From CAZNYN01 sp964577295 (lineage in GTDB: Bacteria > Synergistota > Synergistia > Synergistales > Synergistaceae): DNA of 20,671 nt. Positions within the stretch are counted from its first letter, which is position 1. Each line of letters begins with the position of its first letter. Shown one piece after another: positions 1-7,614 of this stretch. The position numbers and the translations under genes were made by a program. The notes below the pieces were generated by a model. It worked only from the letters and a program-made list of their open reading frames with translations, was not told the DNA's origin and made no database searches. The DNA is taken from NCBI GenBank assembly GCA_964577295.1, contig CAZNYN010000035.1:1-20671 (forward strand). The letters run 5' to 3'.

Positions 1-307
1 TGCCGGAATTTCTTATCATAGCTGCAAGCCTGTCCGGAGCGGGCAGTGCCAAAGACAGTTTTCTTTCGCCGCTGGCAGCTGCCATGCAAAGCAGAACCCA
101 AGGTATTGTGTAGTCGTCGTTAAAAAATCCGTGGCGTTTGAGCACCCATTCGTATTTGGAGTTATAGCCTTCCGAATCCGCCTCCCCCCCCCGCTTCTCC
201 CATAGTGTGATTATGGTTCTGCGTATCATTTCGGGAAACGATTTTCTTACGTCAAGCAGCACTCCATCTACGTCGAAAATGAGTGCATCCGGAGAAAATG
301 CGGTCAA
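1..307 (-). CDS. HAD-superfamily hydrolase, N-terminal part (runs off the window)
   Basis: The reading frame starts at a TTG (305-307) preceded at 7 nt by the perfect Shine-Dalgarno AGGAGGT (complement of 315-321), and stays open to the window edge for about 102 codons. The N-terminus reads ALIFDVDGVLLDV, the HAD motif I (DxDGxxxD) that supplies the nucleophile and acid/base aspartates of Mg2+-dependent phosphatases. The following SFPEMIRRTI resembles the HAD subgroup often placed as a phosphatase of unknown substrate (TIGR01548-like, from memory). Motifs II-IV would lie beyond the window. It begins 25 bp after the DeoR gene, so the two are probably cotranscribed and the regulator likely controls it. 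Oddity: codons 39-42 contain a run of nine G (184-192), a possible slippage site. The superfamily is secure; the substrate is unknown. Confidence 0.8.
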   Translation of the reverse strand, partial: MTAFSPDALIFDVDGVLLDVRKSFPEMIRRTIITLWEKRGGEADSEGYNSKYEWVLKRHGFFNDDYTIPWVLLCMAAASGERKLSLALPAPDRLAAMIRNSG

Positions 308-332
308 ATAAATTACCTCCTAAAAAATTCTT

Positions 333-1127
333 TTACTGCTGCGGCGCGACTAGTATCTCTTTGCCGAAGCTCTCTTTATACGTTTCGTAAAGTTCTTTTT
401 CTATGCTTGAATCTGTAACTATCATATCTATATTGTCCAGACTGCATACCCTCACAAGGGATACGGCTCCGAATTTGGAACTGTCCGCCGCGACTATTAC
501 CTTCTTTGAAATGTTAGCCATTTTTTTATGAACCAAAACTTCTTCCAGACGCTGGTCTGTAATTCCAGCCTTTGCTGAAATCCCGCAGGTTGTCAAAAAC
601 ATCATATCAAGATTTATTCTGTCAAGCAGAAGAGTAGCCAGCTCTGATACAAAGGAGTGTTCGTCGTAAGTCAGGACTCCGCCCGTGCATATAACAGAGA
701 ATCCCTTTTTATTTACAAGCTCGGCTGCCGTGGTGATGGAATTTGTCACAATTGTAAGGTTTTTAAAATTTTGCTTTAAGATTTTTGCTATTTCAAACGA
801 TGTAGTTCCTGAGTCCAGCCCGATTGAGCTTCCTTCCCGAACGAGAGACGCCGCTGTTTTTGCGATTTGTTGCTTTTTGTTAATATTCTGCGATTGTCTT
901 AAATCGAATGGGATAAATGCGTTTCTTCCTTTTGAAGCATTTATGAGTTCGTTGGAGCGCGCTCCTCCGTGTATTCTCTTCAAAAGGCCTTCTTTTTCAA
1001 GCAGTTCAAAATCTTTTCTTAATGTCTCGCCCGAGACTCCGCATATTTTTTTTAGCTCCGAAGCTCGGACAATTCCAGTTTCGTTAAGTTTTTCTATTAT
1101 CGCTGAACGTCGTTCTTCTGCTATCAT
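333..1127 (-). CDS. DeoR-family transcriptional regulator
   Basis: A 264-residue protein of normal DeoR-family length. Residues 1-60 form the winged helix-turn-helix, starting MIAEERRSAIIEKL and containing VSGETLRKDFELLEKEGLL and the following RIHGGA, the DeoR signature. The C-terminal part is the DeoRC sensor domain, with the phosphate-binding stretch GLDSGTTSFEIA and LTIVTNSI; the family senses phosphorylated sugars or related metabolites. I chose the ATG at 1127 over one seven codons upstream (1148) because GGAGG sits 10 nt before 1127 and no ribosome site precedes 1148. The gene is followed after 25 bp by a HAD hydrolase, so it probably governs a small sugar-phosphate operon. It is divergent from the phosphate transporter and the two share the 1128-1363 intergenic region. 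The effector cannot be told from sequence. Confidence 0.9.
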   Translation of the reverse strand: MIAEERRSAIIEKLNETGIVRASELKKICGVSGETLRKDFELLEKEGLLKRIHGGARSNELINASKGRNAFIPFDLRQSQNINKKQQIAKTAASLVREGSSIGLDSGTTSFEIAKILKQNFKNLTIVTNSITTAAELVNKKGFSVICTGGVLTYDEHSFVSELATLLLDRINLDMMFLTTCGISAKAGITDQRLEEVLVHKKMANISKKVIVAADSSKFGAVSLVRVCSLDNIDMIVTDSSIEKELYETYKESFGKEILVAPQQ

Positions 1128-1295
1128 GTCCGAAAATCCTCCATTCATTATTCTGTCAATATTTTAGCTCAGCATAACATAGAATGTCCAAAGAGGCGAG
1201 ATAAAAGTATGCCTATATTTTGACATAGGTTTCATCAAAACGCAAGATATCAAATATAAACGCAATAAATATCGCAAAAAAAGCCAATAAATCGC

Positions 1296-1323
1296 TTGAC
1301 TGTGGAATTGGTTGGCATATAAT
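1296..1323 (+). promoter_or_regulatory. Sigma-70-type promoter for the Na+/phosphate cotransporter
   Basis: TTGACT (1296-1301) and a consensus TATAAT (1318-1323) are separated by 16 bp, placing a transcription start near 1330, about 35 nt before the chosen start codon at 1364. Both hexamers are close to consensus, so this is likely a strong constitutive promoter. It lies in the region shared with the divergent DeoR gene. Confidence 0.75.
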
Positions 1324-1363
1324 TGTGGAACAGACATAAAACAAATTGCGAAAGGCGAAAAAC

Positions 1364-3007
1364 TTGAACTATTTTTTTTCTGCAATAAATATATTTGGGG
1401 GCTTGGCTCTCTTCTTATACGGAGTAAGGCAGAGCACGGATTTTTTCAGAGAGAATCTGGGGGAAGGTTCGCGTGAGCTTATGGAACGCTGCACAAGCGG
1501 CAGCGGGAGGGCTTTCTGCTTCGGAGTTATGCTTTCCGCAGTTACTCAGAGCAGCACCATAGCTACTACTTTTGCCGTAGGCTTTGCGGACAGCGGACTG
1601 CTTCCTTTTGCAAGATCCATCGTGGTTATGATGGGTGCGAGCTTAGGAGGAACTTTTGTCTCGTTTCTTTTGAATCTAAATATTTTTACCTTTGCGCCGC
1701 TCATATTTGCGTTGGCGTATTTTATAGGTACGGGAACAAAGCGACGTCTCGTGAAATACGTCTGTGGCTTTGTTCAGTCCATCGCAATAATTTTTCTTGG
1801 AATGATGATTTTAAGCAGAGGAACATCCGAAATATTTTCCGATTATGGTGTGCGTTCTGCCATAGAGAGTATAGTCGCAAACCCGTGGCTTATAGGATTC
1901 TGCGCTTTTTGCTGCGCGGGCATTCTGCAGAGCAGCTCCGCAATAATGGCTCTCGGCATATCAATGGCTGCGGCGGGAGTTCTGCCTTCGCCCTCTGCTC
2001 TGCCTGTCGCTTTGGGTGCTCACATAGGTTCTACCGCAATGGTGCTTATGGCAGGTTTTTCGGGAAGAATATCGGCAAAACGCCTTGGGATAATAACTTT
2101 TTTCTACAAATTGATAGGAGGCATCCTTTTTCTTGCCGTAATGCTTCCAATACACGGTTTGATGGAGAAGTTTGCAATCTCTGCTGCGGATCAGCTTGTC
2201 TACGGACAAATTATAATAGCCTGCTTCAATATAGCTGTCTTTTATCCGTTTCAAGGGCAGCTTGAAAAGTTATCCGTTCTTCTTATCACCGGCAATGAAA
2301 GTGATGAGCAGCCCCAGTACATCGATGATGAGATGCTTGCAATTCCGATGATAGCTGTAGAGCTGCTCTCTCGTGAAGTGACAAGGCTGGCCAATATGAT
2401 GGAAGCGTATTTTCAGATGCTTCTTGAGCCCGAGCTTAGAGACAGAGACCTTTTCGAGCGTCTTCCAGAACAGATTATTTCTTTGTGCAAGAGCTGCCAG
2501 GAGTATTGCTACAAAATAAAAATCAGCGGCGAAAACACTAGCCTAAAGGCTCGTTATTCATCAGTCAATTACACAATATCGATTTTACGGGCAATGACAA
2601 AGCCCCTATGCATATTACTGACAAAAAGGCTTGCGTCAAAATCCATTCATATAGTAATGGCCGACTGGGCTCAGGAGACACTCTGGGATGAGTGGCGCAG
2701 TATGGCGAGGCGCATTATGCGCGCATCGCTCCGCTCTTTTGTCATAGGAGAGCAGGGTGTTATCGCATACGTTAAGCGTCTCGACAAGGAATTTAATTCT
2801 TTAAGCGAGCAGGTTATGGCAAAGCTTCAGGCCCAGCAGCATTATGACAGAGACCTTTCGCGCTCTCTTCGTATGATATCGCAGATGCAGGGTTTTTTAA
2901 GCATAACGAAGATGCTTGCCGACACGGAACGTTATATTGACGCTTACAGTATGACATTCAGTGAGGAAACGGCTATTGACGAAGGGGTGAGGAAAGATGT
3001 TCAGTAA
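1364..3007 (+). CDS. Na+/phosphate cotransporter (NptA/PNaS family) with PhoU-like tail
   Basis: About 547 residues. The N-terminal half is hydrophobic with two Na_Pi_cotrans repeats, each carrying the family QSS motif: AVTQSSTIATT near residue 60 and GILQSSSAIMAL near residue 190. It begins with the typical IFGGLALFLYGV. The C-terminal ~230 residues are soluble and helical, as in PhoU-like tails of this family. The predicted role is sodium-driven inorganic phosphate transport at the cytoplasmic membrane. The TTG at 1364 is preferred because GAAAGG lies 8 nt upstream; a TTG at 1346 has no ribosome site. The 3' end overlaps the next gene (a PhoU homologue) by 11 bp, indicating translational coupling. 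A T8 run lies at codons 3-6. Family assignment is secure; direction of transport is not determined by sequence. Confidence 0.9.
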   Translation: MNYFFSAINIFGGLALFLYGVRQSTDFFRENLGEGSRELMERCTSGSGRAFCFGVMLSAVTQSSTIATTFAVGFADSGLLPFARSIVVMMGASLGGTFVSFLLNLNIFTFAPLIFALAYFIGTGTKRRLVKYVCGFVQSIAIIFLGMMILSRGTSEIFSDYGVRSAIESIVANPWLIGFCAFCCAGILQSSSAIMALGISMAAAGVLPSPSALPVALGAHIGSTAMVLMAGFSGRISAKRLGIITFFYKLIGGILFLAVMLPIHGLMEKFAISAADQLVYGQIIIACFNIAVFYPFQGQLEKLSVLLITGNESDEQPQYIDDEMLAIPMIAVELLSREVTRLANMMEAYFQMLLEPELRDRDLFERLPEQIISLCKSCQEYCYKIKISGENTSLKARYSSVNYTISILRAMTKPLCILLTKRLASKSIHIVMADWAQETLWDEWRSMARRIMRASLRSFVIGEQGVIAYVKRLDKEFNSLSEQVMAKLQAQQHYDRDLSRSLRMISQMQGFLSITKMLADTERYIDAYSMTFSEETAIDEGVRKDVQ

Positions 3008-3743
3008 CAAACAAGATATTAAAAAACCGCAGTTTGAGACATACCTGTATGAATCTGACAAAAAACGTCTCAAAAAACTGGTCACTGAAATGTCCGAGAT
3101 GGCAGTGTCAATGCTTCAGGACATAGGACTGGCAGTGCAGAACCGCAGTTTGAAGCTTGCCAACTCTGTCATATATGCCGATGATGCCATTGATATTCTG
3201 GAAGAGGAGATAGACCAGGAAAGCCTCTACTCCATAGCAATGCGCCACCCTCTTCATTCCGACCTGAGGTTCGTATATGGAGTAATGAAGATAATAACAG
3301 ATATAGAGCGCATAGGAGACCAATGCGTTAACATGGCGCATTTGCTCATAAAGCTTCACGACCTTGACAGAACTCTCTCCGATTCTCATGCGGAGATATT
3401 TATCAGGCACTCACTTGAAGCTTCTGATATGTTTAAGGCTCTGACGTCCGCCTTTATAGAAGAAAGTGTTGAGATAGCGGATCTTACACGCCAGAGGTGG
3501 AAGAGCGTCAGGACTGATATCAATCTGACAATAGACCAAATCACTCAGGAAGTTTTCAGTGAATCCGTGACGGAAAAAGGCTGCGGAAAAGGAGAGAGTA
3601 TGACAGCCGCTCTCATGCTGATTCACCTTGTCCGTATTTTCGACCACATAATGAACTTTGCCGAGATGCTGAATTTTATAGCCACCGGAGTTTCACCCAT
3701 AAACTATAAGAGAGGTTTCAGAAAAGGCTCTACCGAATGCTGA
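2997..3743 (+). CDS. phoU: PhoU-family phosphate-uptake regulator
   Basis: A 248-residue, mostly helical protein with the two three-helix-bundle repeats of PhoU. The metal-binding signatures are visible: DIERIGDQCVNMAHLL in the first repeat (near residue 100) and a degenerate VRIFDHIMNFAEML in the second (near residue 220). PhoU proteins bind metal clusters and modulate phosphate uptake and signalling at the membrane. The start codon lies inside the cotransporter gene (11 bp overlap), with GAGG just upstream, so the two are coupled. No pstSCAB or phoBR genes are nearby; it presumably acts on the adjacent NptA-type transporter, which already carries its own PhoU-like tail. The second-repeat motif deviates from the canonical ExxxDH form, having RIFDH in place of ERIAD. 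Confidence 0.85.
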   Translation: MFSNKQDIKKPQFETYLYESDKKRLKKLVTEMSEMAVSMLQDIGLAVQNRSLKLANSVIYADDAIDILEEEIDQESLYSIAMRHPLHSDLRFVYGVMKIITDIERIGDQCVNMAHLLIKLHDLDRTLSDSHAEIFIRHSLEASDMFKALTSAFIEESVEIADLTRQRWKSVRTDINLTIDQITQEVFSESVTEKGCGKGESMTAALMLIHLVRIFDHIMNFAEMLNFIATGVSPINYKRGFRKGSTEC

Positions 3744-3847
3744 TTGCTTGAATAAGCAGACATGAGCCAGCTTGCACCTTGAAAATCGAATACCGGTATC
3801 CAAAAATATTCCTATTTCTATCAGCCGCACATTATGCCCCCCTATAC

Positions 3848-5128
3848 TTACTGACTTTGTCTCTTGCTGTGCGGCAGGTTCAAAATATCCTCAAATTCCT
3901 TAGAAAAGAAACTTTTCAGTATCACAGCTATCTTAAGGGATAAAACGTCGTTGTTGTTGTGCATATCCATGCCGCTGAGCTGTTTTATCCTGTCCAGTCT
4001 GTAATAGAGGCTGTTTCTGTGGATTGAAAGTCTATTTGCGACCTCACTTTGCATGAACGGAGTTTTCAGCCATTCCTGCATTGTTTTTTCCAGGTCGTCA
4101 GTCCAGTCGTTGGATTCATAAAGCGGAGCTACCGTCTTTTTCAGATAACGTTTCGCCTGAGTCCATTTAAGAGAAAACAGCAGGTTTTCGAGGACGAAGT
4201 CTTCGATATAGTAGACTTGCTCACCGGGATATGCCAATTTGCCTATGCTGAGAGCATTCCATGCACTGTCGACGGAATCTTTTATCTCGGCTATGTTTTC
4301 GACTACATAGCCAACACCGAAAACAGCCGAGATATTCATGTTTTTTATATCGGATGCGGTCTTTTCGGCACACCGCAAAATATTATGCCTAATTTCCGCA
4401 TCCGACAGTCCGTCCGCTCCGGCGATTATCAGAAATTTATCGGAGGTGATATTTGTAACGATATTTTTGCAGCCCTCCACATTATCTCTGAGCAGTCTAA
4501 GAATAGAATTTTTAAATATTTGAACATTAAGTTCCGCAGACCCTGCACTGTTTTCCTCGGACATAAAGCCACCGACGATTTTTTCAAACTCTATGATATC
4601 TATTATGACTGCGATTTTTCTTCCTGTTAAAGAATATCCAAGCTCGTTCGCCCTTGAATAAAGAATCGTATCGTGTCCCTCTCTTTGGTCAAATGCAAGT
4701 ATCTGATCGATCAAGTTTGATACGGCACTCTCTCTGAGATAAGAATAATTCTGAAGAGCTTTTTCTCTTACGAGAAGTTCTATTTCTTTTTGAACAAAGC
4801 GCCCGAATTTTTCTACAAGAGCGGGTTCTCCCGTTATACCTGCCGAGCCGATGATTTCATTCTCTATCTGTATCGGCAGACAGACCCCCTGCTTAATTCC
4901 AATGGCTCCAGCCTCTGCTTCGTTCATAGATTCGGGAAGCCCTCTGCTCATCACGGTGATTGAGTGGGAGTGGAGAGAGCCAAGGCGTTTTGAGTCACTT
5001 GCTGCAATAACAATTCCGCTCTTGTCCGTTATCAGAATGTCGTAATTGATTATGGCTTGTACGTTGTCTACGATAGTCTGGGCATAATTCTTGAGGATGG
5101 TTTGGAGCATCTGCATCATGTGGGGCAT
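3848..5128 (-). CDS. CdaR/PucR-type regulator with sugar-diacid recognition domain
   Basis: About 426 residues in three parts. Residues 1-130 are a putative sugar-diacid recognition domain (QTIVDNVQAIINYDILITDK then GIVIAASDSKRLGSLHSHS). The middle is a GGDEF-like PucR linker, and the last 60 residues are the PucR C-terminal helix-turn-helix (SEVANRLSIHRNSLYYRLDR). CdaR-type activators respond to glycerate, glucarate or similar organic acids. I chose the ATG at 5128, with GGAGGAG about 8 nt upstream; the in-frame GTG at 5137 would leave no spacing. It is divergent from the opine-dehydrogenase/TRAP/eut operon and is its obvious candidate regulator, in place of EutR or EutVW. This suggests the inducer carries a carboxylate rather than being plain ethanolamine (inference). 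Confidence 0.9.
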   Translation of the reverse strand: MPHMMQMLQTILKNYAQTIVDNVQAIINYDILITDKSGIVIAASDSKRLGSLHSHSITVMSRGLPESMNEAEAGAIGIKQGVCLPIQIENEIIGSAGITGEPALVEKFGRFVQKEIELLVREKALQNYSYLRESAVSNLIDQILAFDQREGHDTILYSRANELGYSLTGRKIAVIIDIIEFEKIVGGFMSEENSAGSAELNVQIFKNSILRLLRDNVEGCKNIVTNITSDKFLIIAGADGLSDAEIRHNILRCAEKTASDIKNMNISAVFGVGYVVENIAEIKDSVDSAWNALSIGKLAYPGEQVYYIEDFVLENLLFSLKWTQAKRYLKKTVAPLYESNDWTDDLEKTMQEWLKTPFMQSEVANRLSIHRNSLYYRLDRIKQLSGMDMHNNNDVLSLKIAVILKSFFSKEFEDILNLPHSKRQSQ

Positions 5129-5168
5129 GTTTATCACTCCTCCAAAGTTTTATGCTTCTTTAGCGCAA

Positions 5169-5197
5169 AGTATAATTCCAGCCCATTATTCAGTCAA
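5169..5197 (-). promoter_or_regulatory. Sigma-70-type promoter for the CdaR-like regulator
   Basis: On the minus strand, TTGACT (complement of 5192-5197) and TATACT (complement of 5169-5174) are separated by exactly 17 bp. Transcription would start near 5160, about 30 nt before the ATG at 5128. Both hexamers are near consensus. Confidence 0.75.
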
Positions 5198-5264
5198 ATG
5201 CACTAAGGCAAAGCGATGAATGCTTTTTTATTTCTGTCCTACATACGATAGAAAACTGCCGCAA

Positions 5265-5280
5265 AAACAGTATACTGTTT
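5265..5280. promoter_or_regulatory. Perfect 16-bp palindrome, candidate operator
   Basis: AAACAGTATACTGTTT is its own reverse complement over all 16 bp. It lies 68 bp upstream of the regulator's -35 hexamer and about 185 bp before the opine-dehydrogenase start. Its position in a divergent intergenic region suits a dimeric regulator. Binding by the CdaR-like protein is inferred from position only. Confidence 0.5.
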
Positions 5281-5325
5281 CATACAAAGCCCACTTAGTA
5301 AATGCACTTCAAATATAAAATAGGA

Positions 5326-5359
5326 TTATCAGATAATTTTCCGGAGAATTGTCTGATAA
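5326..5359. promoter_or_regulatory. 34-bp near-perfect dyad (operator or RNA hairpin)
   Basis: Two 17-bp arms meet at a central CCGG with two differences, both T/C. The outer 8 bp (TTATCAGA and TCTGATAA) are perfect. As plus-strand RNA both differences become G.U wobbles, so the site could also fold as one long hairpin. The left half contains a smaller palindrome, ATTATC-A-GATAAT. It sits about 105 bp upstream of the operon's first start codon. No U-run follows, so it is not a classic terminator. An operator or leader structure is more likely. Confidence 0.5.
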
Positions 5360-5464
5360 GAATTTTGTGAGTGTGTTTATGGTGCAGCAAAACAGCGGTT
5401 TTCTTAGTTTTTCAGTATGAAGCAGCATTTGATTTTGCATTGGATAATGAGGAGGAATTATTCT

Positions 5465-6553
5465 ATGTCGAATAAAAAGATTGCAATATTAGGCGGCGGT
5501 AACGGCGGTCACGCAATGGCTGCAGATTTTACGCTAAAAGGACATATTGTTAATTTCTATGAAATGCCCAAATTTAAATCCAAGATACAAAAGGTTTTCG
5601 ACACAGAAACCATTGACTGCATGGGTGAAATTAAAGGGCCCGTAAAGCTCAATATGGTCACGGACGATATAGGTAAAGCTATTGAAGGGGCTGACTATAT
5701 TTGTATTATAACCCCGGCTTTTGCCCATGCGGACTACGCCGAGCTTCTTAAAGACAAGGTAAAGAAAGACCAGATAATAGTTACTTTCCCTGGAGCTTTT
5801 GCGGCTCTGCAGCTTCGCAAAGTATTCGGAGATAAGGACTGCCCCGTTCTTGCCGACGTAAATAACCTGCCTTATGATACACGCATAACAGGCCCCGGAA
5901 AAATTGAAATATACGGAAGAAACGCAGTGAATATCGCATTTTTGCCCGCAAGCGCCGGGGATGCTCTCATCGATCAAATGAGAGAAGATCTGTTCCCGTT
6001 TGAGAAAGTTTACAACGATGTACTTGAATGCGGTCTTTCTATTGTTAATCCGGCATGGCACACCGGCCCCTGCCTTCTTTCCGTAACATCGATCGAACAT
6101 CCTCTGTTTGATTTTTATGTTTATGAACACGGCTGGACTCCTTCCGCCTGTAAACTCAATATAGTGCTTGACAAGGAACGCAAAGCCGTAGGACAGGAAC
6201 TCGGCTATCACCTTCGTCCGATGGAGGACTTCAGCGGAATGCCCGATGGCTTTAACTGGAGGCAGCTTTATGCGGCCGGTCACGGTTCAATATCCCTTAC
6301 TCCGATTCAGGGCCCCAACAGTATTTTCGACCGTTATCTGACAGAAGATGCTCCTTTCGGGCTAGTGCCTTGGACAGAGATTGCAAAAATCCTCGGAGTT
6401 CCCATGTCCATGACTAATTCCTGCATAGATATTTATAACGTAATTCATGAGACAGATTGGCGCAGAAAAGGCCTTACCGCGGAAATGATGGGCATTGACG
6501 GTATGACTAAAAATCAGCTTATCAAGTATATCCGCACTGGCAGCAAGAATTAG
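5465..6553 (+). CDS. NAD(P)-dependent octopine/nopaline-type (opine) dehydrogenase
   Basis: A 362-residue protein. Residues 6-15 (IAILGGGNGG) form the Rossmann dinucleotide-binding loop; ADYICIITPAFAHADY (77-91) is the typical second nucleotide-site strand. The octopine-dehydrogenase domain follows, with NPAWHTGPCLL (195-205, His199 the likely catalytic histidine), LDKERKAVGQELGY (235-248) and the C-terminal R290-YLTEDAPFGLVP. The family reversibly couples an amine or amino acid to a 2-keto acid as an N-(carboxyalkyl) adduct. The ATG at 5465 is chosen because AGGAGG lies 9 nt upstream; an upstream ATG at 5417 has none. It is first gene of the operon, 49 bp before the TRAP solute-binding gene. 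I infer that it cleaves an imported opine-like adduct. A synthetic role, or a substrate outside true opines, cannot be excluded. Confidence 0.85.
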   Translation: MSNKKIAILGGGNGGHAMAADFTLKGHIVNFYEMPKFKSKIQKVFDTETIDCMGEIKGPVKLNMVTDDIGKAIEGADYICIITPAFAHADYAELLKDKVKKDQIIVTFPGAFAALQLRKVFGDKDCPVLADVNNLPYDTRITGPGKIEIYGRNAVNIAFLPASAGDALIDQMREDLFPFEKVYNDVLECGLSIVNPAWHTGPCLLSVTSIEHPLFDFYVYEHGWTPSACKLNIVLDKERKAVGQELGYHLRPMEDFSGMPDGFNWRQLYAAGHGSISLTPIQGPNSIFDRYLTEDAPFGLVPWTEIAKILGVPMSMTNSCIDIYNVIHETDWRRKGLTAEMMGIDGMTKNQLIKYIRTGSKN

Positions 6554-6602
6554 ATGTGCAGATAAATAGACAAAGTCAATTACATCAAAGGGGGCATGTA
6601 AA

Positions 6603-7607
6603 ATGAAGAGAATGATGCAATTTGTCACAGCAGTAATGTTTATAGCGTTTTTAGGAGTTTGCATTACACCAGCTTTCTGCAGCGCGAAAACATATCGTCT
6701 CGCTACGCACTACAATACTCAGCATCCAGGCTATGCTGCGCTTCAGAGAATTGTAAAGGATATTGACACAAAGACAAATGGCAACATTAAGATTAAAATT
6801 TACCCATCAAGTCAGCTTGGAGACTATACCGTAACATACGAGGATTTGATGAAAGGTGCTGTTGATTTTGCATTGATTCCAATCCCAAGCGAATTTAATC
6901 CTAAGCTTGAGATGAATTTTATTCCCTATCTTGCAAAATCATATAACGACCTGCCGAAAGTTTTCGGCCCACAGTCGTACTTCTTTAAGAATTACGGAGC
7001 TGTTCACGCAAAGCAGGATGTAAAGTTGCTTGGCATGTATGTTGAGGGACTTATAGGCATAGCTTTTTCAAAAATGCCTCCAAAATATGAAGATCCAAAA
7101 GCTGCCAAGGGGCTGAGAGTTCGCGCCCCGGCAATAGAAATTTACAACCTCGTTGTTGAGGATATGGGCTTTAACGCTACTACAATTCCATACGCCGACC
7201 TTTACAGTGCGCTTCAGACAGGCGTTGTGGACGGAGCTATCGGACTTACACCCCAGCTTGCTTACTCCGATTTCAGAGATATTATAAAGTATTACATTCC
7301 TTATAATATTTTCGCCGAAAACATCGGTTTTCTTATGAGTAAGAAGTCTTTTGACAAACTCTCTCCCAAAAATAAGAAGATTGTAGAAGAAGCCTTCATG
7401 AAGGAAGCGCTTAACAGCTACAAAGTTGCAGGAAAGCTTGACGCCGAGGCAATGGAAGGGCTCAAGAAGTACGGAGTTAAAATAGTGCCTCTGACAGACA
7501 AGCAGCTCGCAGCTTATGCGGAACTGGTAAAAGCAAAGACATGGCCTAAGCTTACAAAGAACATCGGTAAGGACACGCTGGATCAGCTCGTTAACTCTGT
7601 AAAGTAA
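6603..7607 (+). CDS. dctP: TRAP transporter periplasmic solute-binding protein (DctP family)
   Basis: A 334-residue protein with a Sec signal peptide: MKRMM, then a hydrophobic core to about residue 25, with cleavage likely near AFCSA-KTYR. The mature part is a DctP-type binding protein, with GNIKIKIYPSSQLGD, VDFALIPIPSEF, GLRVRAPAIEIYN and IPYADLYSALQTGVVDGAI. Arg174 in LRVRAP occupies the position of the conserved arginine that salt-bridges the substrate carboxylate in most DctP proteins, so the ligand probably carries a carboxylate. The ribosome site is GGGGG about 9 nt before the ATG. It follows the opine dehydrogenase and precedes the DctQ gene, separated from the latter by a stable hairpin (7615-7659). 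The ligand is not identifiable from sequence. Confidence 0.92.
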   Translation: MKRMMQFVTAVMFIAFLGVCITPAFCSAKTYRLATHYNTQHPGYAALQRIVKDIDTKTNGNIKIKIYPSSQLGDYTVTYEDLMKGAVDFALIPIPSEFNPKLEMNFIPYLAKSYNDLPKVFGPQSYFFKNYGAVHAKQDVKLLGMYVEGLIGIAFSKMPPKYEDPKAAKGLRVRAPAIEIYNLVVEDMGFNATTIPYADLYSALQTGVVDGAIGLTPQLAYSDFRDIIKYYIPYNIFAENIGFLMSKKSFDKLSPKNKKIVEEAFMKEALNSYKVAGKLDAEAMEGLKKYGVKIVPLTDKQLAAYAELVKAKTWPKLTKNIGKDTLDQLVNSVK

Positions 7608-7614
7608 TATATTC

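Larger units (their letters stand above)
5129..5464. promoter_or_regulatory. Divergent regulatory region between the regulator and the eut operon
   Basis: This 336-bp AT-rich stretch contains no supported gene. It holds the regulator's promoter on the minus strand (5169-5197), a perfect 16-bp palindrome (5265-5280) and a 34-bp near-perfect dyad (5326-5359). The plus-strand promoter of the 14-gene operon must lie here, but I see no convincing -35/-10 pair. This fits an activator-dependent promoter, as expected for a CdaR/PucR-controlled operon. I found neither a cobalamin-riboswitch box nor the repeated hairpins bound by EutV. Confidence 0.65.

Noticed and set aside
685..1167. 160-codon plus-strand frame opposite the DeoR gene
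   Set aside because: It is antisense to a well-supported regulator, has no ribosome site and has serine/phenylalanine-rich shadow-like composition.
1212..1229. CCTAT/ATAGG inverted repeat between the DeoR gene and the transporter, as a DeoR operator
   Set aside because: Arms are only 5 bp with an 8-bp spacer, expected by chance in AT-rich DNA.
3790..3799. 10-bp palindrome ATACCGGTAT between the convergent phoU and regulator genes, and GCCGCACA/TGTGCGGC repeats (3824-3875), as a bidirectional terminator
   Set aside because: No U-run follows either structure, and the second has a 36-nt loop that reaches into the regulator's coding region.
5380..5400. EutV-type antiterminator hairpins (AGCAAnGrrGC loops)
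   Set aside because: A partial AGCAA is present near 5387 but the rest of the motif and the paired second hairpin are missing; no eutVW genes are in the window.
5129..5464. Adenosylcobalamin riboswitch upstream of the operon
   Set aside because: I looked for the conserved B12-box (GCCACTG-type) and accompanying helices and found none, although B12 control would make sense here.
5534..6283. 249-codon minus-strand frame opposite the opine dehydrogenase
   Set aside because: It is the complement of a conserved enzyme gene; the product resembles no family and no promoter or ribosome site is seen.
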